Shown here piece by piece: positions 45,040 through 52,527 of a stretch of 64,000 nt of DNA. Position 1 is the stretch's first letter. Every line of letters starts with the position of its first letter. This DNA comes from JADLGH01 sp964586675. Its GTDB lineage: Bacteria > Desulfobacterota_D > UBA1144 > Nemesobacterales > UBA2774. The position numbers and the translations under genes were made by a program. Under the pieces are notes generated by a model that was not told the DNA's origin, ran no database searches, and worked only from the letters and a program-made list of their open reading frames with translations. The stretch is from positions 1-64,000 of the forward strand of contig CAZPHQ010000013.1 in the NCBI GenBank assembly GCA_964586675.1, read 5' to 3'.

Positions 45040-45165
45040 CGCAGTTTAAGTTATCTGAACAACCCCTGTTAGTCAAAAACGTCTAAATCGCCGGTATCTC
45101 TGGAAAATGTAAATTCCCGCGGGACGCCGCACTTTCCGGCATAATCTGCTAGAATATTACGTTCC

Positions 45166-45807
45166 ATGCACTGGCTCGATATCACGATACTCGCGGTACT
45201 CACGTTTTTCGCCTTGGTCGGGATCTGGCGCGGCCTCATAAGCCAGGTCTTCTCCACGCTGGCCCTCGTGTTCGGCTTCGCGGCGGGGCTACTCTTTTAC
45301 GACGTCCTCGCACAGGCGCTGACAGAGCGCGGAGTCGTGGAGAACGAGTCGATGGCGAACGTGATAGCGTTCGTCTTCCTTCTCGTCGCCGTATACATTT
45401 TCGTGCAGATGATAGGCTGGCTCATATCGAAGCTCGTCGGCACGCTGAGGCTCGGGCCGCTCGACAGGCTAGCGGGCGGCGCGCTCGGAGCCGTCTTCGG
45501 CGCGGCGTCGATCATGCTTTTCGTCTCCGCGCTCGGATTCCTCCTCTCCGAAAACGACCCCGTCTTCAAGGAGTCGGTCCTCCTGCCTTATGTCGAGGAA
45601 GGCGCGGAGATAGTCAAGGAATCGCTCCCCGAGGATTTCGGCGAGAGCATCGAAAGGGCGAAGGAGCTTGTCCGCAAGGAAGGATTCGAAGCCGCGATGA
45701 CGATAAAGGATTCGGACGCGGTGAAGGAGGTACTGGGCGTCGGCGCAGCCCCTGCCGGAGCCCCGAAAGAAGCGCCGAAGAAAACGCCCGGTAGAACACA
45801 GGAATAA
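45166..45807 (+). CDS. CvpA family membrane protein
   Basis: The 213-residue protein has the CvpA pattern: an opening LDITILAVLTFFALVGIWRGLISQVFS, about four membrane helices to residue 125, and GPLDRLAGGALGAVFGA, a conserved CvpA signature. The C-terminal about 80 residues are soluble and end in a Pro/Ala/Lys-rich tail. CvpA was first linked to colicin V production; in many bacteria it affects envelope homeostasis, by an unknown mechanism. It lies about 100 bases upstream of fbp. Confidence 0.9.
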   Translation: MHWLDITILAVLTFFALVGIWRGLISQVFSTLALVFGFAAGLLFYDVLAQALTERGVVENESMANVIAFVFLLVAVYIFVQMIGWLISKLVGTLRLGPLDRLAGGALGAVFGAASIMLFVSALGFLLSENDPVFKESVLLPYVEEGAEIVKESLPEDFGESIERAKELVRKEGFEAAMTIKDSDAVKEVLGVGAAPAGAPKEAPKKTPGRTQE

Positions 45808-45903
45808 ACTCCCGGGCGTCTGTCCTCCGCCCCGGGGCGACGTTATTACAGCCGCTTCAAAGCCGTTTCCTTAGTCCCTTAATTTTGGTAATATAATTGC
45901 GCT

Positions 45904-46917
45904 ATGATAGGCGTTGAAACCCTCGATGAATTCGTAATACGAAAGCAGTCGGAATATCCCGAAGCGCGGGGCGACCTCTCGAGGCTTCTGCGCGACCTCG
46001 GCCTCGCGGCGAAGGTCGTGAACAGGGAGGTCAACAAGGCCGGCCTCGTCGACATACTCGGGAGCGCGGGGACGACGAACGTCCAGGGCGAGGAGGTCAA
46101 GAAGCTCGACGTTTACGCGAACACGCGGTTCATCGCCGCGCTCGAGCTCGGCGGCCAGTGCAGGGGCGTCGCGTCGGAAGAGAACAAGGACTTCATCACA
46201 TTTCACGACGAGGTGTCGAAGGACGCGAAGTATATCGTCGCGCTCGACCCGCTCGACGGCTCTTCGAACATCGACGTCAACATCTCGGTCGGCACGATAT
46301 TCTCCATATACAGGAGAGTGTCGCCCGACCACGGCCCGCTCACGCTCGAAGATTTCCTCCAGAAGGGAAGCCAGCAGGCCGCCGCGGGCTACATCATCTA
46401 CGGCTCCTCGACGATGCTCGTCTACACGACTGGCTATGGAGTCAACGGCTTCACGCTCGACCCGTCGATCGGTGAGTTCTGCCTCTCCCATCCGAACATG
46501 AGCATCCCGAAAACTGGGAAGATATATTCCGTGAACCAGGGGAACTTCCTCAGCTTCTCCGAGGGCCTGAAGCAGTATATCAGGTACTGCAGGGAGATCG
46601 ACAAGCCGACGAACCGTCCTTACTCGTCGCGCTACATCGGCTCGATGGTGGCCGACATACACCGAAACCTCATCACGGGCGGAATATTCATCTACCCCGG
46701 AACGGCGGACGCGCCGAAAGGAAAGCTGAGAGTGCTATACGAATGCAACCCGATGGCGTTCGTCGTGGAGCAGGCGGGAGGGAGGGCGACGGACGGCGCG
46801 AGGAGGATCCTCGACATCGAGCCCACAGAGCTTCACGAGAGGACTCCGATATTCATCGGCTCGGAAGATATGGTTTTAAAGGCCGAAGAATTTCTTCAGA
46901 AATTCGGGGGCTGCTAA
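45904..46917 (+). CDS. fbp: fructose-1,6-bisphosphatase, class I
   Basis: Fbp removes the 1-phosphate in gluconeogenesis. The 337-residue protein has NVQGEEVKKLDVYAN (metal-site Glu/Asp), VASEENKD, the metal motif VALDPLDGSSNIDVNISVGTIFSIY near residues 117-140, YSSRYIGSMVADIHRNLITGGIFIYP, and LRVLYECNPMAFVVEQAGGRATDG with the late metal-ligand Glu. All are class I signatures. Confidence 0.97.
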   Translation: MIGVETLDEFVIRKQSEYPEARGDLSRLLRDLGLAAKVVNREVNKAGLVDILGSAGTTNVQGEEVKKLDVYANTRFIAALELGGQCRGVASEENKDFITFHDEVSKDAKYIVALDPLDGSSNIDVNISVGTIFSIYRRVSPDHGPLTLEDFLQKGSQQAAAGYIIYGSSTMLVYTTGYGVNGFTLDPSIGEFCLSHPNMSIPKTGKIYSVNQGNFLSFSEGLKQYIRYCREIDKPTNRPYSSRYIGSMVADIHRNLITGGIFIYPGTADAPKGKLRVLYECNPMAFVVEQAGGRATDGARRILDIEPTELHERTPIFIGSEDMVLKAEEFLQKFGGC

Positions 46918-47096
46918 CCGTTTTTGCACGACGAAAAACGAACGATGCGCTCGCTTTTGTAGTTGATTTCAACACGTAAAATTTTCATAAAAAATAATAA
47001 ATATTAGCGCTATGTTCAGGCCCCCGAAACTCTCTTGACTTTTCTATGTCAGGATGTATCGTTTCAAGTAAATCATTACTCCAGGGAGATTTCATT

Positions 47097-47294
47097 ATGT
47101 ACATCGAACTTGAATTGCTTGCAAAAGACGATGACTTTGAAGACGACGAGGAAGAGTGGGACGAGGACGAAAACGAAGACGAAGAATCCTGGGATGACGA
47201 AGACGACGACCTGTTCGACGAGGACGACGAAGAATGGGACGACGAGGACGACGATGAAGAATGGGAGCAGGAAGAGAAGAACAGCATCAACTGA
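47097..47294 (+). CDS. extremely acidic small protein, unknown function
   Basis: After a short hydrophobic start MYIELELLAK, nearly all of the remaining residues are Asp, Glu or Trp: repeated DDEEEWDEDE, DEEWDDEDDD-type units with about five Trp spaced through them. The ATG is preceded by GGGAG at 9-10 bases, which supports translation. The coding bases are long runs of GAY/GAR codons. Possible roles include a metal- or calcium-binding buffer, a polyanionic DNA mimic, or a chaperone-like tail. No homologue is recognised, and a repeat-derived artefact is not excluded. Confidence 0.6.
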   Translation: MYIELELLAKDDDFEDDEEEWDEDENEDEESWDDEDDDLFDEDDEEWDDEDDDEEWEQEEKNSIN

Positions 47295-47386
47295 TTTTCA
47301 TTTTCTCATGCGCCACGGCATCCATTGCTGCTAGGGACAAATCAACCACAGTTTCGCAATCCCAATTTCAAATCTGAATATGAAAA

Positions 47387-47415
47387 TAAGCGCTCTTCGA
47401 TAAGGAGAGCGCTTA
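47387..47415 (-). terminator. perfect hairpin downstream of methyltransferase gene
   Basis: TAAGCGCTCT (47387-47396) and AGAGCGCTTA (47406-47415) form a 10-bp stem with a 9-base loop. Read on the minus strand it is followed by ATTTTCAT, about 115 bases past the stop of the methyltransferase at 47530. It could serve as a weak or bidirectional terminator. Confidence 0.45.
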
Positions 47416-47529
47416 ACATATCGGCCTGATTTCCAGACTTTAAAACGCGCGCCAGCACGCGATTCGCTTTCTCTTCCGGAGCTTCACAATACGCCGGGTT
47501 TAGTGTACGCCCTTCTGTGACGGTTGGTG

Positions 47530-48270
47530 TCAGACGACGCGCTCGAACACGTAAAACACGTAGCCGTAGCTGTGCCCGGAAGATTTGAAAACCTCTATCT
47601 CCCTTATGGTCTCCGCCGCCATTTCGCGGACGGACGAATCGGGATGGTCTATCAGCTTTTCGGCGCGCGGCCCGAGGACGTCGTAGTAATCTTCGACCCA
47701 CGACTCGCGCGGGAGAGTGTATGTATCGACTGCACGCAGCCCCGCGCTATCGGCCTCGGCGAGGTTCCGCTCGATCGTCTTTATCGCGGGGTATACGTAA
47801 TCGAGATATTCCCTGACTCCGCCGGGCGCATCCTCCATGAGAAGGGTCATCTCGCTCACGACGATCGATCCGCCCGGCTTCATGGCGGGCGCCCACGTGC
47901 GGAGCGCGTTCCCGAAGCCGATGTTGTATGCCGCGCCTTCCGACCAGAGGAGGTCTATGTCACGAAAGACGCGCGGTATCTCCACCATATCCATCTGGTG
48001 CGTCACGACGAGATGCCCGACGCCCGCTTCCGAAGCGCGGCGGCGGAGATCGTCGAGAAAAGGCCAGTGCGAATCTACGGCGTGAACGACGCTCCCGAGC
48101 TCACGGGCCAGCGTTATGGTTTGCCGCCCCGTGCCCGAGCCCGCGTCGACTATCGTCTCGAACTTTTTTTCGTGAAGCCCGCGCAGCACATCGAGCGTGT
48201 ACTCGTCTCCGCCGGGGCCGAGCTTTTCCATCCCGCCGAAAAGTAGATCTATCGGATCGTATTCATTCAT
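47530..48270 (-). CDS. class I SAM-dependent methyltransferase
   Basis: The 246-residue protein has motif I as IVDAGSGTGRQTITLAREL near residue 40, VHAVDSHWPFLDDLRRRA for motif II, and a motif IV-like IDLLWSEGAAYNIGF, followed by a helical C-terminal region ending YGYVFYVFERV. It resembles small-molecule methyltransferases; the substrate is unknown. It lies about 28 bases downstream of the NlpE-domain gene and may be cotranscribed. Confidence 0.85.
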   Translation of the reverse strand: MNEYDPIDLLFGGMEKLGPGGDEYTLDVLRGLHEKKFETIVDAGSGTGRQTITLARELGSVVHAVDSHWPFLDDLRRRASEAGVGHLVVTHQMDMVEIPRVFRDIDLLWSEGAAYNIGFGNALRTWAPAMKPGGSIVVSEMTLLMEDAPGGVREYLDYVYPAIKTIERNLAEADSAGLRAVDTYTLPRESWVEDYYDVLGPRAEKLIDHPDSSVREMAAETIREIEVFKSSGHSYGYVFYVFERVV

Positions 48271-48297
48271 GGTGGGTCACAGTATTACCGAAAAATT

Positions 48298-48792
48298 TCA
48301 CCTCGTCCTGTTGAGTATATATCCGAACCCGGCGTTCCCCACGCGCGGCTTCCCCTCTTCATCGAGCATAAGGAGAAGGTCGTCGTTTATCGCCCATAAG
48401 GATTTATACTCGTCCGGCGCGCGCGAATCGAGCCGGTAAACGACCGCATCGGGATAACCCTCGACCTCACCTTCGACCTTCCAGACCCCCTCGTTCACGT
48501 GCTGCTCGTCGCTCTTGCCGACGTATACGCGGACGAGCTTGTAGGTCGTCGGCACCCACGTTTCATTGGCGCGGTAGAGCGCGAGCCCGATCTTGATGGC
48601 GCTGCAGTCCTCGCACGGGACCTTGCTCTCGAAGACGCCGAAGAGAGGATCGCCGTACCTGTTCGCCGGCTGAAAGAGAGTTTCCGCCGGGGCTTCGCGC
48701 CCGTCGAAATATGCGCTCCTCAGCCAGAACGCCCCGCCTATGAGAAAGACGACGAGAACCAGGAAAAGTACGATAGTCCGCGCAATATTCAC
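48298..48792 (-). CDS. membrane-anchored NlpE N-domain-like protein
   Basis: The N-terminus is a single membrane anchor (IVLFLVLVVFLIGGAFWL). The soluble part begins FGVFESKVPCEDCSAIKIGLALYRANETWVPTTYKLV, which fits the NlpE N-terminal pattern (PCADCxGIxxxLxLxxDxxY), and then GVWKVEGE and LLLMLDEEGKP. NlpE senses surface or copper stress in Enterobacteria; here the anchor is a membrane helix rather than a lipobox. The CxxC motif is retained, which could bind copper or form a disulfide. Confidence 0.7.
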   Translation of the reverse strand: MNIARTIVLFLVLVVFLIGGAFWLRSAYFDGREAPAETLFQPANRYGDPLFGVFESKVPCEDCSAIKIGLALYRANETWVPTTYKLVRVYVGKSDEQHVNEGVWKVEGEVEGYPDAVVYRLDSRAPDEYKSLWAINDDLLLMLDEEGKPRVGNAGFGYILNRTR

Positions 48793-48921
48793 GAAACCAT
48801 ATTAACACATACGGAGCGAGGCAAAGCACGGGAAATTACTTTGCAATTTTCGGATGATTGAAGATGAACCGGTGCCCGGGGCCGAGCTCTCAAGACGTAC
48901 ACCAGCAAAAGCGCGTCAGGT

Positions 48922-49566
48922 CTATTCGACAGAGCGCGTGATTATTCTTCCATTCTGTAAAGTAATCCGTTCAGGCAGCATGCTGGATGCCAGATGTTGT
49001 TCTTTGATCTTGAAATTGAAGTCGCAGCCGCTTTTCAAGTCTTCAGCCCTGCGGCCGATCGGTATTGCGACCCCGATTTTTTTAGCCGGATAGAGATCCT
49101 TTACAGCCGGAATCGACGGAATTATATCACTATCGCCCGTGACGAGGATTAATTTATCGTACTTATTCTTCGAAGCCAGTTTAAACAAATGAATCGCGAT
49201 ATTAACGTCGGTCTTCTTTTCTTCGTAAGTCTCGTAGTCGCCGCATCTCGGGCAACGCCTGGTTACTCTTCTGAAATCCCCGTAAACAGTTTTTACTCCG
49301 GTCGATTCAAGAGCGGAAATATAAGCTTCATGCCTCGTGCGTTTAGCGGGAGACCATGGAGCCAGGGCCGTAAAATAAAATACACCTTCGATAATTTGAT
49401 TGCCTGTCGTGAATTTGCCGCAGAGCGATTTTAAATCAAGCCATTTATATGAGCTGAATACCGGTCGCGAAGAACTCATAGACTCAATCGCATGGTATAA
49501 ATCGAAACCATCGACAAGAAATATAATTCTTTCTTTTGTTGAAGCAGCTTGGGAGGGTGTTGTCAT
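48922..49566 (-). CDS. NYN-domain (PIN-like) nuclease protein
   Basis: NYN domains are PIN-like metal-dependent ribonuclease folds (LabA/DUF88 group). The 214-residue protein has FLVDGFDLYHAI with the first Asp, KTDVNIAIHLFKLASKNKYDKLILVTGDSDIIPSI with the central acidic residues, and KIGVAIPIGRRAEDLKSGCDF. A CPRC-DYETYEEKKTD segment precedes the second motif. ATG 49566 lies only 5 bases after the T-run of an intrinsic-terminator-like hairpin and has no ribosome site, so expression may be attenuated. Another start inside the gene is not obvious. Confidence 0.85.
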   Translation of the reverse strand: MTTPSQAASTKERIIFLVDGFDLYHAIESMSSSRPVFSSYKWLDLKSLCGKFTTGNQIIEGVFYFTALAPWSPAKRTRHEAYISALESTGVKTVYGDFRRVTRRCPRCGDYETYEEKKTDVNIAIHLFKLASKNKYDKLILVTGDSDIIPSIPAVKDLYPAKKIGVAIPIGRRAEDLKSGCDFNFKIKEQHLASSMLPERITLQNGRIITRSVE

Positions 49567-49571
49567 TCAAT

Positions 49572-49602
49572 AAAAAAAACCCGGGAGCACAGGCAACCCG
49601 GG
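49572..49602 (-). terminator. intrinsic terminator
   Basis: On the minus strand CCCGGG-(11 bases)-CCCGGG is followed by eight Ts. It is a textbook hairpin plus T-run, 127 bases downstream of tRNA-Leu on the same strand, and immediately upstream of the NYN gene start. It probably ends the tRNA transcript. Confidence 0.75.
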
Positions 49603-49728
49603 GCCCTAAAGCCAATAGCTCTAGGGGATGATATATTAATTAATATAGGACACCGGGTCTGTTTTGTAAAGATGCATTTTATCCCTTTCGATAATAACCG
49701 GAAAGATTTTTGTCTCTGACTAAATGCA

Positions 49729-49812
49729 TGCCCGGGGCCGGACTCGAACCGGCACGGGCGCGAACCCGAGGGATTTTAAGTCCCTTGCGTCTACCTATTC
49801 CGCCACCCGGGC
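49729..49812 (-). tRNA. tRNA-Leu (TAA anticodon)
   Basis: On the minus strand GCCCGGG pairs with CCCGGGC for the acceptor stem. The anticodon arm is AGGGA-CTTAAAA-TCCCT, giving TAA. A long variable arm (CGGG...CCCG) marks a class II tRNA, and the T arm is CCGG-TTCGAGT-CCGG. The discriminator is A. CCA is not encoded. The terminator at 49572-49602 follows. Confidence 0.96.
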
Positions 49813-49928
49813 TGACAACATATCCACGAACTACCTGGAAATAATAACAGGAAGGAATGTATTTTACAGTGTCTGGGTTCCCGTTCAATAGCAGGCTGGA
49901 GGAATTGGTATATGCCAGAAAGAAAGAG

Positions 49929-49984
49929 CCTTATTAACGGATAGGGCCAAAAGCGTCAATAAGGACTTTCGTTATTGACGGATA
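49929..49984. repeat. iteron-like repeats, three copies of TTATTRACG
   Basis: CCTTATTAACGGATA (49929-49943), its inverted relative CGTCAATAAGG (49954-49964), and TTATTGACGGATA (49972-49984) lie in 56 bases. Copies two and three also form a perfect 9-bp palindrome with a 9-base loop. They are 40 bases downstream of the HTH gene stop. They could be operator or replication-type binding sites for that protein. Confidence 0.5.
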
Positions 49985-50023
49985 CGATAATAAGAAATCA
50001 GGCCCGGAAGCCAACTAGCTAAG

Positions 50024-51112
50024 TCACCCTTCACGACTATTCGGTTTTACCCCCTCCCTCAACCTCCTTAAATACCTCACACGCAGGAGCCGCTTCTGCC
50101 AGAGGTTCTCTCTCGGGTCGGGCTCGCCTGGCTTTCCGAGCTTAAGCGCCTCGGCGTCGAATCTCCTCTTCTCTTCAGGCGATAGGGCGTCCAGGTGATT
50201 CGCCACGTCGAGCATAGTCACACTATTATCATCTGATCGAGAGGGCTGAGACGAAGAAGCGCAAGCTTCTTCATGCACGCGCTTTGTCTTTTCGCGTGCG
50301 TTATCTTTTAATGACACTGTGTATTCCTTCTCGGCGCTTCCTTCAACTGTGTATTCCTTAGGCTTCATATTTTGAAGGGTCGATACTTCATCAGATGAAG
50401 GGTAGGCTTCATTTAATGAAGGGGTACGTGACAAGTTTGTCCCACTAGCTGTAAAATCCGTCATGTGGCTTAATGGTGCTTCGGCAACGGTGCTCATATC
50501 CGTGAGATTGCCGCGGTCGCGCACCACGCTCCCTCGCAATGACGCATTGTCGCCAGTGTCGTCATTGCGAGCCGCAGGCGAAGCAATCCCGTTTTTTATG
50601 TATCCTGCTTTACCTTTCCCTATGGCTTCGTACAGCCAGCCGGCGACGTAGAAGCGGTTCGACCTCGCGGCTGTTCTAACCACTCTCAGTAGCCCCTGCT
50701 TCTCCAAGCCCTTCACAGCCCTTCTGACAGTATTCTGAGCCTTAAACCCGCAGTCCCTGCATATCCTCTCGACGGACGGGAACGACCTTCCCTCCCTGTC
50801 GGCGCGGCGCATGAAGTATATGAGAACGAGCTTCTCGTTCGCCGTAAGCTCCAGGTCGAAAACAAGGTCGGGTACCTGGAAATATCCCCCGCCCGTTTGC
50901 TGAAGGCCCGCCCCGGGGCCGGGCGGGGTACGCGAAACCGGCCCCGGGCCCCCCCCCCCGCCCGCCCCTACCGTCCCTAGCCCCATGGGGCAAAAAAAAG
51001 ACGGGAATATACGTACACGGCCCGGCGGCTCCGCGGGCGGAATACGCATACTCCCGTCATAAAATCCACAGCTCCCTTCCGGTACAGAACGGTAATAAAT
51101 TATCCGGCGCAT
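50024..51112 (-). CDS. helix-turn-helix protein, replication-initiator-like
   Basis: The 362-residue frame has a winged-helix core (about 80-160): VPDLVFDLELTANEKLVLIYFMRRADREGRSFPSVERICRDCGF and TVRRAVKGLEKQGLLRVVRT, typical of phage or plasmid replication-type HTH proteins. The first about 75 residues are low-complexity Gly/Pro coded by a poly-G tract of 11 (50949-50959 in plus-strand C), so the true start is uncertain; ATGs at about residues 22 and 43 exist. A palindromic repeat (50506-50588) is translated in frame near residues 175-203. The C-terminus is polar with KLGKPGEPDPRENLWQKRLLRVRYLRRL. It may be a domesticated mobile-element gene. Confidence 0.65.
   Translation of the reverse strand: MRRIIYYRSVPEGSCGFYDGSMRIPPAEPPGRVRIFPSFFCPMGLGTVGAGGGGGPGPVSRTPPGPGAGLQQTGGGYFQVPDLVFDLELTANEKLVLIYFMRRADREGRSFPSVERICRDCGFKAQNTVRRAVKGLEKQGLLRVVRTAARSNRFYVAGWLYEAIGKGKAGYIKNGIASPAARNDDTGDNASLRGSVVRDRGNLTDMSTVAEAPLSHMTDFTASGTNLSRTPSLNEAYPSSDEVSTLQNMKPKEYTVEGSAEKEYTVSLKDNAREKTKRVHEEACASSSQPSRSDDNSVTMLDVANHLDALSPEEKRRFDAEALKLGKPGEPDPRENLWQKRLLRVRYLRRLREGVKPNSREG
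50506..50588. repeat. palindromic interspersed repeat inside the HTH gene
   Basis: The segment starts GATTGCCGCGG and ends CAGGCGAAGCAATC, with inner GCAATGAC and GTCATTGCGAG arms, giving nested inverted repeats around a short centre. This is the widespread GATTGC...CTCGCAATGAC...GTCATTGCGAG...GCAATC type of interspersed palindrome. It is read through in frame on the minus strand without a stop, contributing about 28 residues. Confidence 0.75.
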
Positions 51113-51189
51113 ATAAATACGACATCCGCGCCTTTACCCCTTTATTCAGAGGTTAAACCAGCGATGGATTTTGCTCAAGGGGGAAATTT

Positions 51190-51264
51190 TGGAGGCGGCG
51201 CCCGGATTCGAACCGGGGCATTGCGGTTTTGCAGACCGCTGCCTTACCACTTGGCTACGCCGCC
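51190..51264 (-). tRNA. tRNA-Cys (GCA anticodon)
   Basis: On the minus strand GGCGGCG pairs with CGCCGCC. The D arm is GCC-AAGTGGTAA-GGC, the anticodon loop CTGCAAA gives GCA, and the T arm is CCGG-TTCGAAT-CCGG. The discriminator T at 51193 is followed by CCA (51192-51190), so CCA is encoded. The HTH gene lies downstream on the same strand. Confidence 0.96.
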
Positions 51265-51367
51265 CTTTTATTCGGACTGTAAATTATGAATAACATTTCC
51301 GGTTTTTCAAGCGTGACCGGAGATGAATATGCCTGGCCATTACTTTCCACGCCGCCCGGCGGCTGCG

Positions 51368-52159
51368 TCACACGTACAGCTGCCCTTTTAGAACGGTCAC
51401 CGCAGCCCCCGAGAGAATCGCCCTCTCGCCATTTATGCGGACTCCGACGACCCCTCCCCTCTGAGACGCCTGGTACGCCCTCAGCTCCGGCTTTCCGAGC
51501 TTCTTCGTCCAGTATGCGCCCATGCAGCAGTGCGCGGCGCCCGTGACAGGGTCTTCGTCTATACCCGAACCGGGGGCGAACGCGCGGGCGACGTAGTCGA
51601 AGCCCTCCGACGAGGCCGCGCTCGTCACCATCATGCCTGTGACTGGAACCGTCCGAAGGAGCGCGAAGTCCGGCGCGAGGTTTCTGACCTCTTCCTCCGA
51701 CGCGGCCTCAACGATATATCCGAAATCCCCCTTGCCGACGTAGAGCGGCTCGATGCCGAAGGCGTCGATGAGTGCCTTCGGGGCCTCGGTTTCGACCGGC
51801 GCATCCGCCGGAAGGTCGATGGACAAAAGCCCATCCTTCCTCTTCGCGGTCAGTTTCCCACTCAGCGTGTGAAAAACCGCCGTCTCGTCCGGGGCCAGGT
51901 ATCCCGCCTCCCAGAGCACGTGCGCGCTCGCGAGCGTCGCATGCCCGCAGAGCCTGACCTCAGTCGTCGGCGTAAACCACCTCAGGCGAAAGCCTTCGTC
52001 TTGTCTATAGAGGAACGCCGTTTCGGAGAGGTTCATTTCGGCTGCGAGGCCCTGCATCCACGCCTCCGCCGCCGGCCCCGTCGTGATGCACACCGCCGCC
52101 GGGTTCCCCGAAAACGGCTTGTCCGTAAACGCGTCGACCTGGTAGATATCGAGATTCAT
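51368..52159 (-). CDS. PhzF family isomerase/epimerase
   Basis: PhzF-fold proteins isomerise small substrates; the prototype acts in phenazine synthesis, but most homologues have unknown substrates. The protein has the start MNLDIYQVDAFTDKPFSGNPAAVC, NLSETAFLYRQDEGFRLRWFTPTTEVRLCGHATLASAHVL (with the catalytic Glu in SETAF), and the C-terminal GIDEDPVTGAAHCCMGAYW. I chose ATG 52159 because the frame's upstream residues are not conserved and AAAGGAG lies 8-9 bases before it. No phenazine genes are adjacent. Confidence 0.92.
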   Translation of the reverse strand: MNLDIYQVDAFTDKPFSGNPAAVCITTGPAAEAWMQGLAAEMNLSETAFLYRQDEGFRLRWFTPTTEVRLCGHATLASAHVLWEAGYLAPDETAVFHTLSGKLTAKRKDGLLSIDLPADAPVETEAPKALIDAFGIEPLYVGKGDFGYIVEAASEEEVRNLAPDFALLRTVPVTGMMVTSAASSEGFDYVARAFAPGSGIDEDPVTGAAHCCMGAYWTKKLGKPELRAYQASQRGGVVGVRINGERAILSGAAVTVLKGQLYV

Positions 52160-52243
52160 GCACCATGCTCCTTTTAACGTCCCGGCCTTTCCGGCCACGG
52201 CTTGCGAAAATTACGCCCGGAATCTTGGGGTTTTCTAATCTAT

Positions 52244-52266
52244 GACGTAAGCTTATTTACGTAAGC
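52244..52266. promoter_or_regulatory. nested ACGTAAGC repeats, possible operator
   Basis: GACGTAAGC (52244) and TACGTAAGC (52258) are direct repeats 14 bases apart; ACGTAA-(6)-TTACGT is also an inverted repeat across them. They lie between the divergent phzF-like gene and panBCD, about 30 bases upstream of a TTGACA. They could bind a regulator of either unit. The rest of the 52160-52527 gap holds no gene. Confidence 0.35.
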
Positions 52267-52294
52267 ATACACGAAGGGTTTTACGGGCAAATAT

Positions 52295-52322
52295 TTGACA
52301 ATTCGTGTTCTTTCTTTATTTT
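52295..52322 (+). promoter_or_regulatory. candidate promoter for panBCD
   Basis: TTGACA (52295-52300) is followed after 16 bases by TATTTT (52317-52322). The -35 is perfect and the -10 is weak. It would give a leader of about 200 bases before panB, in which I see no riboswitch fold I recognise. Confidence 0.4.
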
Positions 52323-52527
52323 AATAATGCTTTCGCATTTAAAGCCGTGCGCGGAAGCGAACGAATGGCCGCCTGGATCCTGATTTCGGGACCGGGACGG
52401 AGGAGAATTTGAAAAGAGACAGCCGGGACGGAACGGTGTCCGTACCCCATAATAAATTGACCACTATGAAGCCCGGTAGAGGCGCGTTTCGCTCTCTCAC
52501 CGGCTTTTTTTATTTCAGGCGGGGAGC

